Source: Oscheius dolichura (taxonomy: Eukaryota > Nematoda > Chromadorea > Rhabditida > Rhabditidae). Taken from it: a DNA stretch of 64,000 nucleotides. Under the pieces are notes generated by a model. The model had not been told where the DNA came from, made no database searches, and was given only the letters and a program-made list of their open reading frames with translations. The stretch is taken from NCBI GenBank assembly GCA_932521035.1, contig OW051495.1:8308001-8372000 (forward strand), given 5' to 3'. Of this stretch, positions 51,862 to 63,378 are shown piece by piece. The translations under genes were made by a program, and so were the position numbers. Numbering within the stretch: position 1 is the first letter of the stretch; each line of letters starts with the position of its first letter.

Positions 51862-51970
51862 ATGGCATCGATGACCGCGGCAGTACGAGAAATGCTCTCC
51901 CCCGCAAACGGCAAAATTACTCAGGCTGTCCGTCCCATAACTATGGGTGTGTCCAGCTCTGTCAAGTATT
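51862..51970 (+). CDS. Orphan first exon encoding a mitochondrial-type presequence
   Basis: Encodes MASMTAAVREMLSPANGKIT, then QAVRPITMGVSSSVKY, and ends at a phase-1 GTGAGT donor. Like the first exons of the four genes downstream, it is rich in Arg, Ser and Ala and poor in acid. None of the acceptors before 52294 gives an open second exon in phase 1 (each runs into a stop within a few codons), but it joins in frame to the exon at 52457 (Y then VENPDD). It is therefore either an alternative first exon of that gene or the relic of a lost copy. Confidence 0.5.
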
Positions 51971-52293
51971 GTGAGTTTCACATCTATTCTTTACTTTAAC
52001 GTTTCTTATCGTTACAAAGAATATTGCTTATCATTCCCTCAGTGCCGAGATAATTCTCCAGTTTTCTTCTAGGATATGGCGGTTATGGCAACAATCAACG
52101 GAATTTTACCCCATTTTCCTATAGAATTTAATGCAAAGATCACTGCGAAAACGCCTGTTTTACTATTGAATTATGACGAAATAGCGATCACGGAGGCAGT
52201 GTGCCGACAGACTAACAAGAGACCTGAAAGGGGTCTTCTAGACAAACATGTTTCCTTTTCAAAAGGGGCGAGATGGTATCATTTCCTCTAAAA

Positions 52294-52737
52294 ATGCTCT
52301 CCTCTACACGAACTCGCCTTCATCAAGCCGCTAGACCTTTAGCCTTGGGAATCAGTCACGATAGTGAGTTACTGCAAAGTTTTAGGCTCATCCCTTTTCT
52401 TTACTAGGCTCTTCTTTTCTATGTACTTCATTCCTAAACCACTTTCCCGTTTTCAGACGTTGAAAATCCGGACGACGCTGCCAGTAAACTCTTTATTGGA
52501 AATGACGAGATTAACTGGAATGCCGTCTCCGGTCAAGACGATCAAATCCGCGAGACTGTCTCAGAAGGGCGACCCATTCTGGGATCAGCTGTTGCCAATA
52601 CGGAGGGGGTGAAAGAAGAGACAAAACAAATCATCAAGGAGGCTACTCAAAAGGCTGAAGCCGCTAAACAAAGTGGAGAGGCCATTGTGAAAAATGCCCA
52701 AAAAGTGCTGGGAGCCGAAATCGACAAAATCCGCTAG
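52294..52737 (+). CDS. Mitochondrial LEA-like protein 1
   Basis: Exon 1 (52294-52363) encodes MLSSTRTRLHQAARPLALGI, a basic amphipathic presequence with no acidic residue in its first 20. A phase-1 intron (GTGAGT...TTTCAG) leads to exon 2 (52457-52737), a hydrophilic body: NPDDAASKLFIGNDEINW, VKEETKQIIKEATQKAEA and GEAIVKNAQKVLGAEIDK. The second half is an Ala/Lys/Glu helix with group-3-LEA-like 11-residue periodicity. AATAAA near 52776. The expected role is stabilising mitochondrial matrix components during water loss; inferred from composition and leader, no experiment implied. Confidence 0.75.
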
Positions 52738-53307
52738 GTTTAGTTATTAAAATTGAATTCCACTGTACATATTGTAAATAAACTGTGTATCTAGTTGAAT
52801 AACAATTTAGATGGGTTATTCTGGCATTTTTCGCGCTTTCTAGGGAATTTGACAATCCCGGAGAAGGATGCCGTCATTTCTTGTCAAATACGCGCAATTT
52901 TACCAAAATTTTCCGCTTTCCGTCAAAAACCGTTTTTTACTGAAATCCGACCATCAAATATCGGCATTCGTCAACCTTTTCTTCCTTTGTCTGGTCTCTT
53001 CTAGGGTATGTTGTTTTTATAACTTTTTGGTGTCTTCTACTCTCGGCGCCGTTCCAAAAGCGTCATGGGGCAAAAACTAACCAATTTCTGTACTTTAGTA
53101 GAAGCGGCCCTAGCACCTTTGCCCTTATGTTTTTCTACCCACGCTTTCCACATAGTCCAAAAGATGAAAATAGAACGAGCGGATGACCGAGGAGAACCCT
53201 GCCCTCGCCGTTTTGGTAAACAAACATGTTATCGAGTGGCGGGAAAAGGGCGGCAACAACAACTATCCCGCACAACAGCCATATCTACACATTCAGAAAC
53301 TAAAAAG

Positions 53308-54528
53308 ATGCTCGCAACTGCTCGTGCTCAACTTTTCCGTGTAGCTGAACAAGCTGTCAGGCCCAGCACCAGGCTTTTGGCTACAAGGACCTCTTGGCTT
53401 GGAGATGATTGTGAGTTCCTCTATTCATTTATCTTTTCTTCCTCTAGAGGAGGGCGTTTAGGCTAAATTTTTCTATAATTTACAAGAGGTTGCCTATTCT
53501 CATGAGAAATTTGGGGATAAAACCCATGGAATACTGGTTTCGATATGACACAACGTCTCTTTTGGCGGGAAACTTGTTCATTTGATAAGAGATCAGCATT
53601 TCTGTCATTTATAGCACACACTACTTTTGGCCGGGAAGCCGTGTCCTCTACGGAAATAGGATTAGAAATAGCTGTAGTTCCGTGTTCCGAGCCGCGTACA
53701 AGTCGCTGCGCTACCTCAAAGCACTGTATTGGCCGGATCTTCCATATATCTTTCATATTCTTGCCATACTACCAGTAAATATGAGCGGTTTCATCTGTAG
53801 ATGGAGTGGGTGAAAAATAGCGCTGAAAACTGACTTCCTGTTGAAAATGATTCCAGGCCTTATTTTGTTCTTTTCATTTTCTTTATTTTTCAGTTACCGA
53901 CAAGCCCGATGGAAAGCTCTCGGAGGGAACCAAAAACATTGGCAGCATCGGCTACAAGCAGGCTCAGGAGAAGCACAACGATGCTGAGCCGCAGTTCAAG
54001 AAGTCATTCAGCCGTGCCGATGAAGAGTCCGCCGTTGGTGAGAAGCGCGCCAAAGCTGTGAAAGGCAACCTGAAGAAGGAAGCCGAGGCTCCGGCTGAGA
54101 ACATCCGCGTCGATGGAGCTGGTATCGGCCCCCTTGGCTACAAGAACCCGTCCGGAAGACCCATGCAGGGCACGAAGACGACCGTCACCATCACGAGGAA
54201 CATTTCCACCAGCGTAGCTGACCACAAGGATACCTCCGTTGACAGCGGCCATACCACGTCCATCGACGCTGCCGGAGAGATTCCCTCTGGAAGGGACCCT
54301 GTTGAAGCGGCCAAGCAAGCGAATATCACCCGCGAGGCTATCAACAAAATTCCTGGAGAGAAAGGCGGACTCGCGGGAGCTGCTGGCGGAATGGCCGAGA
54401 AGATCAAGGAAGGAGCCAAGGAGACGGTCGAAGGAGCCAAACACGCCGCCGAAAAGGTCAAGGAGAAGGGCGAGGAGGTCCTGGACAAGGCGAAGAAATG
54501 GGTCGGAGCCAAGGTCGAAGACAAGTAA
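53308..54528 (+). CDS. Mitochondrial LEA-like protein 2 (group 3 type)
   Basis: Exon 1 (53308-53410) encodes a presequence, MLATARAQLFRVAEQAVRPS then TRLLATR, a classic matrix-processing-like Arg pattern. An intron of 483 nt in phase 1 precedes exon 2 (53894-54528). The body is about 210 residues and strongly hydrophilic, with GYKQAQEKHNDAEPQFKKS, GPLGYKNPSGRPM, TVTITRNIS and a C-terminal helix of 11-mer-like repeats (MAEKIKEGAKETVEGAKHAA, KVKEKGEEVLDKAKKWVG), typical of LEA group 3. Codons in exon 2 end mostly in G or C, unlike neighbours, suggesting high expression. An in-frame Met lies upstream at 53065; the ATG at 53308 is preferred because it exposes the presequence. Confidence 0.85.
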
Positions 54529-55170
54529 CACGTTGATGTCTGTACTAACGGTTATTTTTTGTTTTTGTAAGTATTTGTACATATGTACACACCATAATAA
54601 TGAATGTATTTGTTTTTGAACTCGGCTTTATGATTTTAAAGGGAGCAGCGGGAAAATTTGACCTTCTTCTCGATTCTTCTCATCTTCAACTCCAGTTTGG
54701 CGTCTCTAGCAAAAGATTTCTCCAGATGTCAGCCTCTAGTTGTGTTCTAAACGTGAAATGTGATTTATTTTGCAGAAAAGTGCATCACTCGCTTGTCCTT
54801 CTTGTTTTTTTCGCCTGTGCCAAACTGTTTTCACCTGCCCCTTCAAAAATACGATTTCTTGCAAAAACGGAAGAGGAGAAATAAGTAAATCCCATGTTTT
54901 GATGGAGATATTCTCCCTTTCTCCGTATTTTTCCGGAGAAATCCTTATTTGGATCTCTAGAAGGTAATATGGCAACTATCATCAAGTCTGCTGACTGAAA
55001 GGTGGTCAGATGGATCCGGAGCCTGTACCACTGATCAAAATTCCGAATGGATAGAGTAGAGTCTCCCTCTCCTGTAATAAACATAACATGTTTGCGTTGA
55101 AAGGGGAAGGGGGCCCCCGAGAGGACAACACTGCCCCGACACAGCCAGCCAGCCATCGTTTCAACCAGTC

Positions 55171-55924
55171 ATGTTGCCATCTACTGCTTTTAAGTTGGTG
55201 CCACGGATTGCCATTAGATCATTCGCCTCTTTTGGAGATCAAAGTAAGTTAGACCTTTATATTTTATCCAAAAAACTACTCAATTCTCTCAAATAACCCC
55301 GGTTTCTGGTAGCAAATAGGGGTTTTAAGGAATACGGTAGCTAAATCTGTCATTGTTATGGGTTTTATCTGAATTAGCAGGCTATTTTCAGTTCCCAATG
55401 CTCCCTCACAACAGCACAATAAAGAAATGTGGGGCATGGAGATGCACGAGAGCTCTGGTGGAAACTCCCCTCAGAATGTTCGTGGTAACCCCGGCGGCGA
55501 TCCAGGAAAGAGGAACCGCAAAGACGATCCTATGAATGCTTTTACAGGAGTAAAAGGAGTCAAATATAATATCCAAGACAGTGATATGGATGATGGTTCA
55601 GGTCTGGTCCGCTGGGCTATGCGGCAACTCTTTCCAGGAGTCATGTCCAACCAGGAACAACAAGTAATGGCCGATGTTAATGAGGCCGAAAAGTTGCGAG
55701 ATGAATATCCCGCTGCTGCTGATGCTGAAGCGAAGAAAAGGGCAATCAAAGATCACATCAAGGAAGACGCGATAGAAGCTGGCCAGCCGACTAAGCAGGA
55801 GGGAAAGAATCTTGAACAGATGAGACCCGATCTTCGTGGGGGGCATCAAAAAGACAAGGAGGGGCCCAGTATTACCTTCCCCGAGGCAATGATCACCCCT
55901 AGAGATGAGCTCAAACACAATTAG
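55171..55924 (+). CDS. Mitochondrial hydrophilic LEA-like protein 3
   Basis: Exon 1 (55171-55243) encodes MLPSTAFKLVPRIAIRSFAS, a mitochondrial-type leader. A phase-1 GTAAGT...TTTCAG intron leads to exon 2 (55392-55924). The body is hydrophilic and of mixed charge: EMWGMEMHESSGGNSPQN, a Gly/Asn-rich part (VRGNPGGDPGKRNRKDD), then VMADVNEAEKLRDEYPAAAD, AEAKKRAIKDHIKEDAIEAG and a Pro-rich end. No classical 11-mer repeat is seen, so it belongs with this set by gene architecture, leader and hydrophilicity more than by motif. AATAAA near 55998. Confidence 0.72.
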
Positions 55925-56437
55925 ACATCCCTCAAAGCGGTATGGGTTATTTTTACGTATTTTTGAACGTGTGAATATATTTTGTACATAGAATTTAATA
56001 AAATGTGAGTATTTCTATTCTTCTCGTGTTAAAAATTGGAGATGGGGAGAGAAACTGGAAATTTTAACGCAAGTTTGAGGGGCCAGAAGGAGATTTTCTC
56101 TGGAAATTAGTCCTTCAGAAGGTCGTCGTTCATTTCTCACGTGAAACTCACATTTAACTCACAAATGATCGGTTTGATCTTTCGATTTTGCCCCCGTCCT
56201 CCTGTTATTCCCCCCAGCCACTCTCAGCTGTTTTTCGAACGTTGTTTACCCATCCGCAAACCATTGATTTCCACGCACGTGAAGAGAAAAAGAGAGATAT
56301 AAACAAGAGAGAGGGAAAAAGGTCTTTCCCCATAACGTCTGTCTCCTGACGTGATCTCTAAATAACAAACACAATCTTTTTGATTCCTACCGATTGTATT
56401 GCTCTCTCGTCAACTTCTTTTGTAAATCATCTCGAAA

Positions 56438-56786
56438 ATGGCCAAAATGCCTGTGAATGTGAGTTTTCTGCCCCTGTTTCCATAATTCACCTAATCATTT
56501 TTAGAATGACCAATCGGGGATGGCTTCCGACGTCTACCAGGACAAAGCTGACGCCGATAGAGATCCACGACACCAGCCTCAGTGAGTATTTCCTTCACCT
56601 CTTCATTTTTCTCTGTTTTTTAGGTTAGACGACTCTCGTCCAGAATTTAGAGCTGCTCAGCAAGCTATGCAGGGGGATTCGAATGTCAGTGAAGTAGCCG
56701 AGACCCGTGACAAACATGCTGTGGACACCCATGGTCCTGACAAGAGAGACGCTACCTGTGGTGCCGGCTGTCGTCCAACCAGCTAA
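56438..56786 (+). CDS. Small hydrophilin without leader, copy 1
   Basis: Three exons: 56438-56458 (MAKMPVN, phase-0 donor), 56505-56581 and 56624-56786 (entered in phase 2). The protein of about 90 residues is very hydrophilic: DVYQDKADADRDPRHQPQ, PEFRAAQQAMQGDSNVSEVA, ETRDKHAVDTHGPDKRD, ending ATCGAGCRPTS. It has no targeting or signal peptide, so it is probably cytosolic or nuclear. Intron positions and the QAMQGDS...ETR...HG core match the gene at 57963. A TATA-like ATATAAA lies near 56297 and AATAAA near 56851. Confidence 0.72.
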
Positions 56787-57154
56787 TTTTTATTTGAATC
56801 CCTCATTCCTTCCAACTTTATGTGCCGTTTTATGCTGCCAAACATTCTAAATAAAGCTTTTTCTCACAGGAGTTTTAAAAATAGACACCAAGTGGATAAT
56901 CGACGGCTTAAATGGAGAATTGGAGCTGTAATTGGCTGTTTACCGGCTTATCTCCGTCCTCTACGGGATAATTAGGTGTTGTAAGAGTCAGATTCCTTTA
57001 CAAGTATTTCCAAAACAGACAAAAATGTCGGCATTCCATAAAAATCCGTTTCTGGTCTAGATAAACAACATGTTATTGACTGGTTGGGGGTGCCGGCTGA
57101 CTGGGAAGGCAACGTAAACAACATCTCTCGTTCAGCCGCCAGTCGTCTGAAAAT

Positions 57155-57630
57155 ATGCTCTCCAGTACTGCTAGTAAAGTTATTGAACACGTAGCTCGGC
57201 CGCTTTCTTCCTGGCCCGGGACGGAAGGTTGGTTTTTGCTTTTTCTGATTTCAACAAGTTAGGAAACACTTTTTCTGATTTCAACAAGTTAGGAAACACC
57301 GTTTGAAAAAATGGGAGACAACGCCCAGAAATGCCTAACGAAACAGTCATAATGGGCATTTTTCAGCACTACAGCCGCCTTTTGGACAATTTTGTTTATT
57401 TTACCGGCATAGAGAGCAAAAATCCTTGCTAGACAGTCAGAAATGGATAAATAGACTTATTTTTAGAAGAGGAAGCCCCTGCCGGAAAGAAAGGCACAAA
57501 GGACCTCGATACAATGGCCGATGATGCTGTTGAGAAAGCGGAACGGGCCGGCGAACGGGGAAAAGAGCCGGACCCGCCAAAAGACAACTACGACGTGCGG
57601 ATGAATGGCGTCACCAAATTGCAAGAGTAA
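57155..57630 (+). CDS. Mitochondrial LEA-like protein 4 (small)
   Basis: Exon 1 (57155-57232) encodes MLSSTASKVIEHVARPLSSW, similar in its first residues to the leader of the gene at 52294 (MLSST). A phase-1 GTTGGT donor and TTTTTAG acceptor give exon 2 ending at 57630. The body of about 55 residues is hydrophilic: EEEAPAGKKGTKDLDTMADD, AVEKAERAGERGKEPDPP, VRMNGVTKLQE. The intron carries a 30-bp tandem duplication. Assignment to the LEA-like group rests on composition and the shared two-exon design. Confidence 0.68.
57240..57299 (+). repeat. 30-bp perfect tandem duplication in an intron
   Basis: The 30-bp unit containing TTTTTCTGATTTCAACAAGT occurs twice back to back (57240-57269 and 57270-57299) just inside the first intron of the gene at 57155. 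Confidence 0.85.
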
Positions 57631-57962
57631 CTCCTATTCTTTCTGGCCTTATATTTCCCACCTGTGTGCATACTTTGAACTGTCATTTCTACAGCCCCCA
57701 AGTCTCTCAATTTCTCTATTTTCTGCTATGCAGAAAGGCCTGTTTCTACCGTGAACTTGTGATTTTTCGCTCTCATTGTCATTTTACCACTTTGGCCACA
57801 TAAAATCTGTTTTTCTTAATTTGGTCGAGCAGACTAAAAATGTTGGCGAATAGGGGCGTTTCCCCTTGTTTTCCTGGTTCGAGACGTATGGTGCGGTTCC
57901 TATATAGAGTCAATTCTTCTGATCTTTACACAGAACGACGGAAAGTCTTCCTGGTCTAAACT

Positions 57963-58338
57963 ATGGCTGATAGTATTCAATCAGTGAGTTTTTAAGATCA
58001 TTTTTCTCTATTCTTTAAGTCTCCCCCTGCTTCTTTCCTTCATAAATGTGCTTTTCAGCTTATTGACAACTTCCACAAGGAAAAAGATGGCCGTGAAAAC
58101 GTTTCAATTGTAGAAAAAGATGACAAAAAGCAGTGAGTCGTCACTTTAAAGCTTCCTTAACCAGTATTACGCTTTTAGCCACCACCGCCTCGAGCAGAGT
58201 GACCCCCAAGCTGTAATGCAAACAGGTGATTCGTCCGAGACCCGGGTCTCCAACACCCGTTCCAAAGCAGCTGAAAGCATGCATGGAGCACAGGAATGGA
58301 TCCATAAACAAGGCATAAGTAATCATAAACAAAAATAA
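57963..58338 (+). CDS. Small hydrophilin without leader, copy 2
   Basis: Paralogue of the gene at 56438: exon 1 encodes seven residues (MADSIQS) with a phase-0 donor, the second intron is again phase 2, and the third exon repeats the core AVMQTGDSSETRVSNTRSKA then ESMHG. Middle exon: LIDNFHKEKDGRENVSIVEK. Strongly charged, with no leader, and ends NHKQK. TAAATAAATC near 58362 can serve as polyadenylation signal. Probably a cytosolic protectant; inferred. Confidence 0.72.
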
Positions 58339-58607
58339 TAGTAACTACTCTCACACCTTTTTAAATAAATCTTTTTAAATATACAGTTTCCCGATCTATG
58401 GTCTTGTATACGTGGGAATATTTTCGTCATCCTATTAGTCAACAGGAACACAAACAACACACCATTCCAACCGATTATATAGTCGATTTTTTTAAAAACA
58501 AATACAAATTTATTTGAGAGAAAAGAAGAAAAGAAAAATTACTCGTAAAAAAAATTAAGTGAAATTATTATGATAAAGTAAGTACAAAAAGCGAATAAAG
58601 CTCTTAT

Positions 58608-61585
58608 TTACATAATGATCTTAGAAACGTTGTGAAATTCACGGAAAGCTGCTTGAAGGAAACTGTCTGGAGCAGATTGAGCGGGGAGGAGGATCGCGAA
58701 AAGGAGACAAAAGATGTGAAGAGGTGTAAATTTGTGATAACGGATGCCGAAGAGGACACGTACCAAGTAGAGCAGCCAATGGACACCGAGGAGCTGAAGC
58801 CAGCGGCGAGGGGCCTCGTGGAAACTGACACGGCACAGGTAACGCATTCGGACCTGGTTCGTATTGTAGACAACGTATCTGGAAGAGAAATTATGGAAAA
58901 GTGGAGAAAGAAGGGTAAACTCACTCGTTATAGTGGAAATTCTCTTCAGGCTTCTTGGAACGAAGAGTTCTACCGAGTGGGATGGTGAAGCCTTCAGCAT
59001 GCTGGTAGTCTCCGCCAGGATCAGGGGAAAGCTCACCCATTGCTGGAAAATACAGTATTAATGGGAAGCCTTTACAGGTTTAGAGGAACTGTTGGGACGC
59101 GCAGCTTCTGAATAGACTACAGGGGGTATTACTGCCCCGTTAGCGTCCGATGTCACAAAACGTATGGTCTCCGACAGTGTGTTTTAAATGTTAGACGGGG
59201 CATAAATGCCTTGACTACATGTTCAATATGCTGCTCACCTTGTATAGACTGATAAAGATTCTCATATGCCCCCATTCCACTGGTCAGCTCATGGTAAAGC
59301 TCCTTCGTCTTTCCCAGGGCGACATCACTCAACAACAAGTAGCCGACGCCTTCCTTCTCCGATCTACAATAGTCAGCAGACATGGCAACAGTATCCGAGA
59401 AATAGACGCCTCGTCCGAACGCGTGTCCTGTCTATAAAATTAGCCTTTTTAGATAAATTGAGAGAGGAAACCAACCTGAATGGCAGCAGCTGGGGCGATT
59501 TTCAGCCCGTAGGTAAAAATTCCGGGATAATGACGAACAGGAGAACCGTGCCAAAGTAATTTACGATTGCCAAGCTCACTAACGAAGTTCCTGGATTCGT
59601 CAAAGCGCTCTATTCTTATCAGCTGAAATACAGCCCAGTGAATTTATTGAAAAAGAAAGGGTTACCTCAAGGAGCTTGTAGTTCTTGCAATCTTTCGCCG
59701 CTTCCGCTCTACCGACGTATTTTGAAATCAATTGGAAGTCTTCTTCCTCCGGGTCCACTACCTAAACAATTACCACTGTCTAACAAGAAGGATAGAAAAA
59801 GTCCAACCTCCATTCTCATCTGCAGCTTGTCATACAGCTCGTCTAGGGGATCTGTTCCAGTTGCGGCGGCTTTATACGCTTCGAGGAAGTTGTTGCAGAC
59901 CAAAATTGTGTCAGCGAGGCCCTCCAGGGTAGTTTTTATCTTCTAAAAGATCCAAAATACCATCAACAGATTAAAAAAATGCTCACATCAACTTGTTCAT
60001 GCTGAGAAAGAAGAACTGGAGCGCCTAGACCAAAGGACTGCGGCATTGTGGAATAGAATTTGTTCGACAGCTCCAGGATCTTCTTTTCATAAATGCTGCT
60101 ATGGTAATCAGGAGAACCAGGGCCTCCATTCTCTACCTGAAACTCAGTTTTACTCATTTTGAAAGTTATAAAACACCCCTACCAAGTCAGAAGCTTCTTG
60201 TAGAGCCGCCTTGGCCTTCTCCATCTGACTGTTGGTCATTCTTCCCAGCGGCATCTTCTCCGACCCGAACTGAAATTCCCACTTTAGCCGCTTAAAACAA
60301 TTTCTCACTGAATAGGCCTCCATACTCTCCTTGATATTCTGGATGGAGAAGATGGCAACCAGCGTTTTGACCAGCTGTGGATGGAGTTTCGAAGTGCTGC
60401 CAGCCGCGATGTCATTCCCCTCCTCGTCGCAGATTTTTGTATCCTGAAACGAAATTAAAACGGCTTTAAAGATAAACGCACATAGTCAGTGTAGTCCACA
60501 TCGATTAGCGACATATACTCGTCTTTGTACTTGAATTTATCATAATCCTTCCAAGAATTTCCCGTCAACCGCTCAAAGTCTCTAAAAATGGAAATGTTGC
60601 CGACTTTTAGACCACGGACTTCAAAAATAAGTCTTGAGGGACTCAATAAATAAAACAATTGAAAAAAGGCACTCACTTCTCAAAATCTTTGACCGCTTCC
60701 TCTTTTCTGCTAGTGGACTGGACATAGATGCCACCTCTCTCGGTTCCCAGACGTCCCCAGGTGCGGAAGACGTGGTAACATTCACGGTCCTCTTCCTTCA
60801 AGATTTGGATCCTACAGTAACTGTTCAAATTAACGCTGATATCAGCCAGACATAGGGTAGCAGAATAAAGGCGTCCTGAAATGGGTATTTTCCCAAAAAA
60901 ATAGAAAGTTTTACCTTTTTCATCCAAGAATACGTAGACATTGGCCGGGTCTGGAAATTCCCTATCAATAAAGACACCGTGCTTCACTATAATGGGACCC
61001 TGCTCGGCCATATCTTTCTGTCCCCACTGGGATTCGGGATTTCGACCGTGTTTTATGTCTTCAGGGGACATCGAAGCCAAGAACTCTTCATAACTGTGCC
61101 TAATAAAAAGAAAAATGAAGCAAGATAGCCAGAGACCTACCTTTGGAGGCCTTCTTCTTTCGTAGACATCGCTCCACTTAGAAAGCAGCCACTATCATCA
61201 CGGGCTGGATCGCCGCACTGCTTGTTTGGGTCGTCGTCGTCTTCCTCCTCGCTGCTGGTGTCACAGATTTTGAACAGCACCCTGGGATGGTCGTGTGCTT
61301 TGGAGCCTAACTGAAAACAAACAGTAAATAAACAGAAGTGGCCTTTGGAGAGGGGCAGCTGAGAGAATAGCCAGAGATCTCTGCTGAAACTGTACAGAGA
61401 CAGCCAGATACATCATTTGTTGTGGTCTGGCTTCTTAGTGACTCAATCGGGCGGGTGAGGGTACCTTTCCAGTCGACGATATTTTTGGCCTATCTCTCTC
61501 CTATAGTTTGCCATTTTTGACCCACCCCCAGCCTCTCCCTTCTATAAATTCCTAAACTCACCAGAAATCTTCCTATAGCTGTCAT
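58608..61585 (-). CDS. PARP2-type poly(ADP-ribose) polymerase
   Basis: Uses NAD+ to ADP-ribosylate proteins, mostly in DNA-damage signalling. Exons in order: MTAIGRFL (61585) joined to LGSKAHDHPRVLFKICDTSS and an acidic stretch; a WGR domain with VFIDREFPDPANVYVFLDE and VFRTWGRLGTERGG; a regulatory helical domain (MPLGRMTNSQMEKAKAAL; VLCNNFLEAYKAA-like sequence); and the catalytic domain with KLLWHGSPVRHYPGIFTYGL, AFGRGVYFSDTVAMSADYC and HYNEYVVYNTNQVRMRYL. The H-Y-E triad is intact, so the enzyme should make polymer. There is no zinc finger or BRCT, hence PARP2-like. After RYLCRVSF, where the family normally ends, about 65 more residues are open; a GTACGT donor inside suggests a further intron, so the 3' end is uncertain. 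Confidence 0.88.
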
Positions 61586-61599
61586 TAGAGAGATCAACT

Positions 61600-63360
61600 G
61601 CGGTAGCTACCAGTAATCGTTGGAAACAATGTAGTAATCTGCAAAGATGCGATTTTCTGGGAGAAATTGAGGGAAGTTTAAGAAAATTAGAGCAGGATTA
61701 AAATTTGGCTAGAGTAAGAACGTCTAGAGGGGGTTTATCAGTTTGTGAAGTGGACCGAAAACATTCGGACCAAAAGACTATAAGGAGTGGCCGTCTAGGC
61801 GGCAAGTAAACTCCCCGATTCAAGAAAATAGGTCCGTCTGCCGGCCGAGGACTCTGGAGATTTCCAAAGACGTTGAAAACTACGAAACAACATTTTGCTC
61901 GGCCGATCCTGCTGTTTACGGGTACAAATTTTTCCGGAAAACACGAGACGCTGATCTATGCGTTAGGCGGGAGATATTTACTTGACGGAGTTCGAAAGAG
62001 GGGCGCAAAAGATCGGATTGAGGCAAAATTACGTACTCCATGGAAGGCCAGACAAGGAGAGGGAGAGAGGGGAGACGAGGGACCAACACAAGGTAATTAT
62101 TCTCTGATATAGAGAGGATACCTTGGGAGGGGAATAAAATAAGAGAGCGGCTATGGAAGGGATAAACGATTATGCAATTCTCGCCGATTTTTGGGGAACT
62201 TTCTAGAAAAAATAAGAAGAAGTCCTCCTAACACGACCCAATCTTTCCTATTATGTGAAAAGTTCTCGATAGAAAACGAGGATCAACTGAAGGCATTGAC
62301 TGTACTGGGATGGGGATATCCACACACAAACAAAGGGATTGCAGCTGTGCACTCGAATAAAATAACAAAATCAGGCCTATAAGAAGCGAGCCCTCCCCTA
62401 GGATTTCAAAAGACATTATGGAGGTCTCTTCATCTTTTTTAGTGAAAAAGGAGGACCGTATTGAAAAAGGCTTGAGAGAGCCGAAAGGAGGATAATTGAG
62501 AAATAGAGCCACTTGGCCCTAGTGACATCGGTGCCAGGGAGTGATAGTGTTTTCACCAAGGACAAGTAGAAATGGCGGGAACAGAAGGAGATCCAAAGTC
62601 AACAGACTGTTTAGGCGCTATGTAGCCTGCCCTTTTCCATACCCTTTCGGAGTGCTTTTTTGCCCTTTTGACCTGAACTAGACCTTTTTCTCCCAAAAAT
62701 GTTCCTATTTTAAAGATCACTTCTTGGCTAAACCACATTTGTAGTCCGTCCATTCTTTAGCACAAAAATTCGAGGAAAAACTGGGCTCTAATTAGTGTAA
62801 TGTTGGTTGTCTAGGGGAAGCACTTGAAACAGAGAACACTTGGGGCCGTCTAACGTTCCAGATGTTCCTGATTGATGGACGAGAGATCAACGGAGTACGA
62901 ACAACAACATGATCAGCAGATGAAAGCTAACAACTATTTTGGTCCGGAATCATTTGGTTACTACAGAACGCCGGAATCTAAAGGAAGCCATCCAAAACGG
63001 TTCAAAAATTACACCTGAATTACGCCTGAAAATCGAAACCCCGATTGGAAAGGGTACCGTGACCTGGAAACTACAATGAAATTTTGGAATACAAGTTATT
63101 TTCTGGTTCAAACTTTATAGGATCTGGCAGGTTCCGGTCCTAGAGAAAAATGGGAATATGGTATTTTTATAATGCCGTGCTGCGTTTCCCCGCGCCGTAC
63201 CCCCTTGCCCACCACCAATATTGGCAAGCCCTTATTTTCCCTTCTCGCCTAATCCCGGACGTTATCCCCTCATTGTGGCACTTTGACAGAATGGACCTAG
63301 AGGCCGACCAGCTGTCTTGAAAATATTTTCCTGCACTAGATAGATGTGCTCATTGTTTAG
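61600..63360. other. Intergenic region, no gene seen
   Basis: Short frames at 61873-62112 and 62228-62512 have no domains or splice partners. Probably holds the divergent promoters of the PARP gene (left) and the secreted LEA-like gene (right). Confidence 0.4.
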
Positions 63361-63370
63361 CCGGGACCCA

Positions 63371-63378
63371 TATAAATA
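63371..63378 (+). promoter_or_regulatory. TATA box of the secreted LEA-like gene
   Basis: TATAAATA lies 65 bp upstream of the start codon at 63443, followed by a CTCAGACTCGACTCTC region that fits a transcription start. Confidence 0.5.

Noticed and set aside
53065-53307. Upstream in-frame Met for the second mitochondrial LEA-like gene
   Set aside because: Would bury the presequence inside the protein; the ATG at 53308 follows an acceptor-like TTCAG closely and exposes the leader.
58632-58988. 118-residue charged frame on the plus strand
   Set aside because: It lies antisense to the conserved last catalytic exons of the PARP gene, in a stretch open in several frames on both strands. No splice or promoter evidence.
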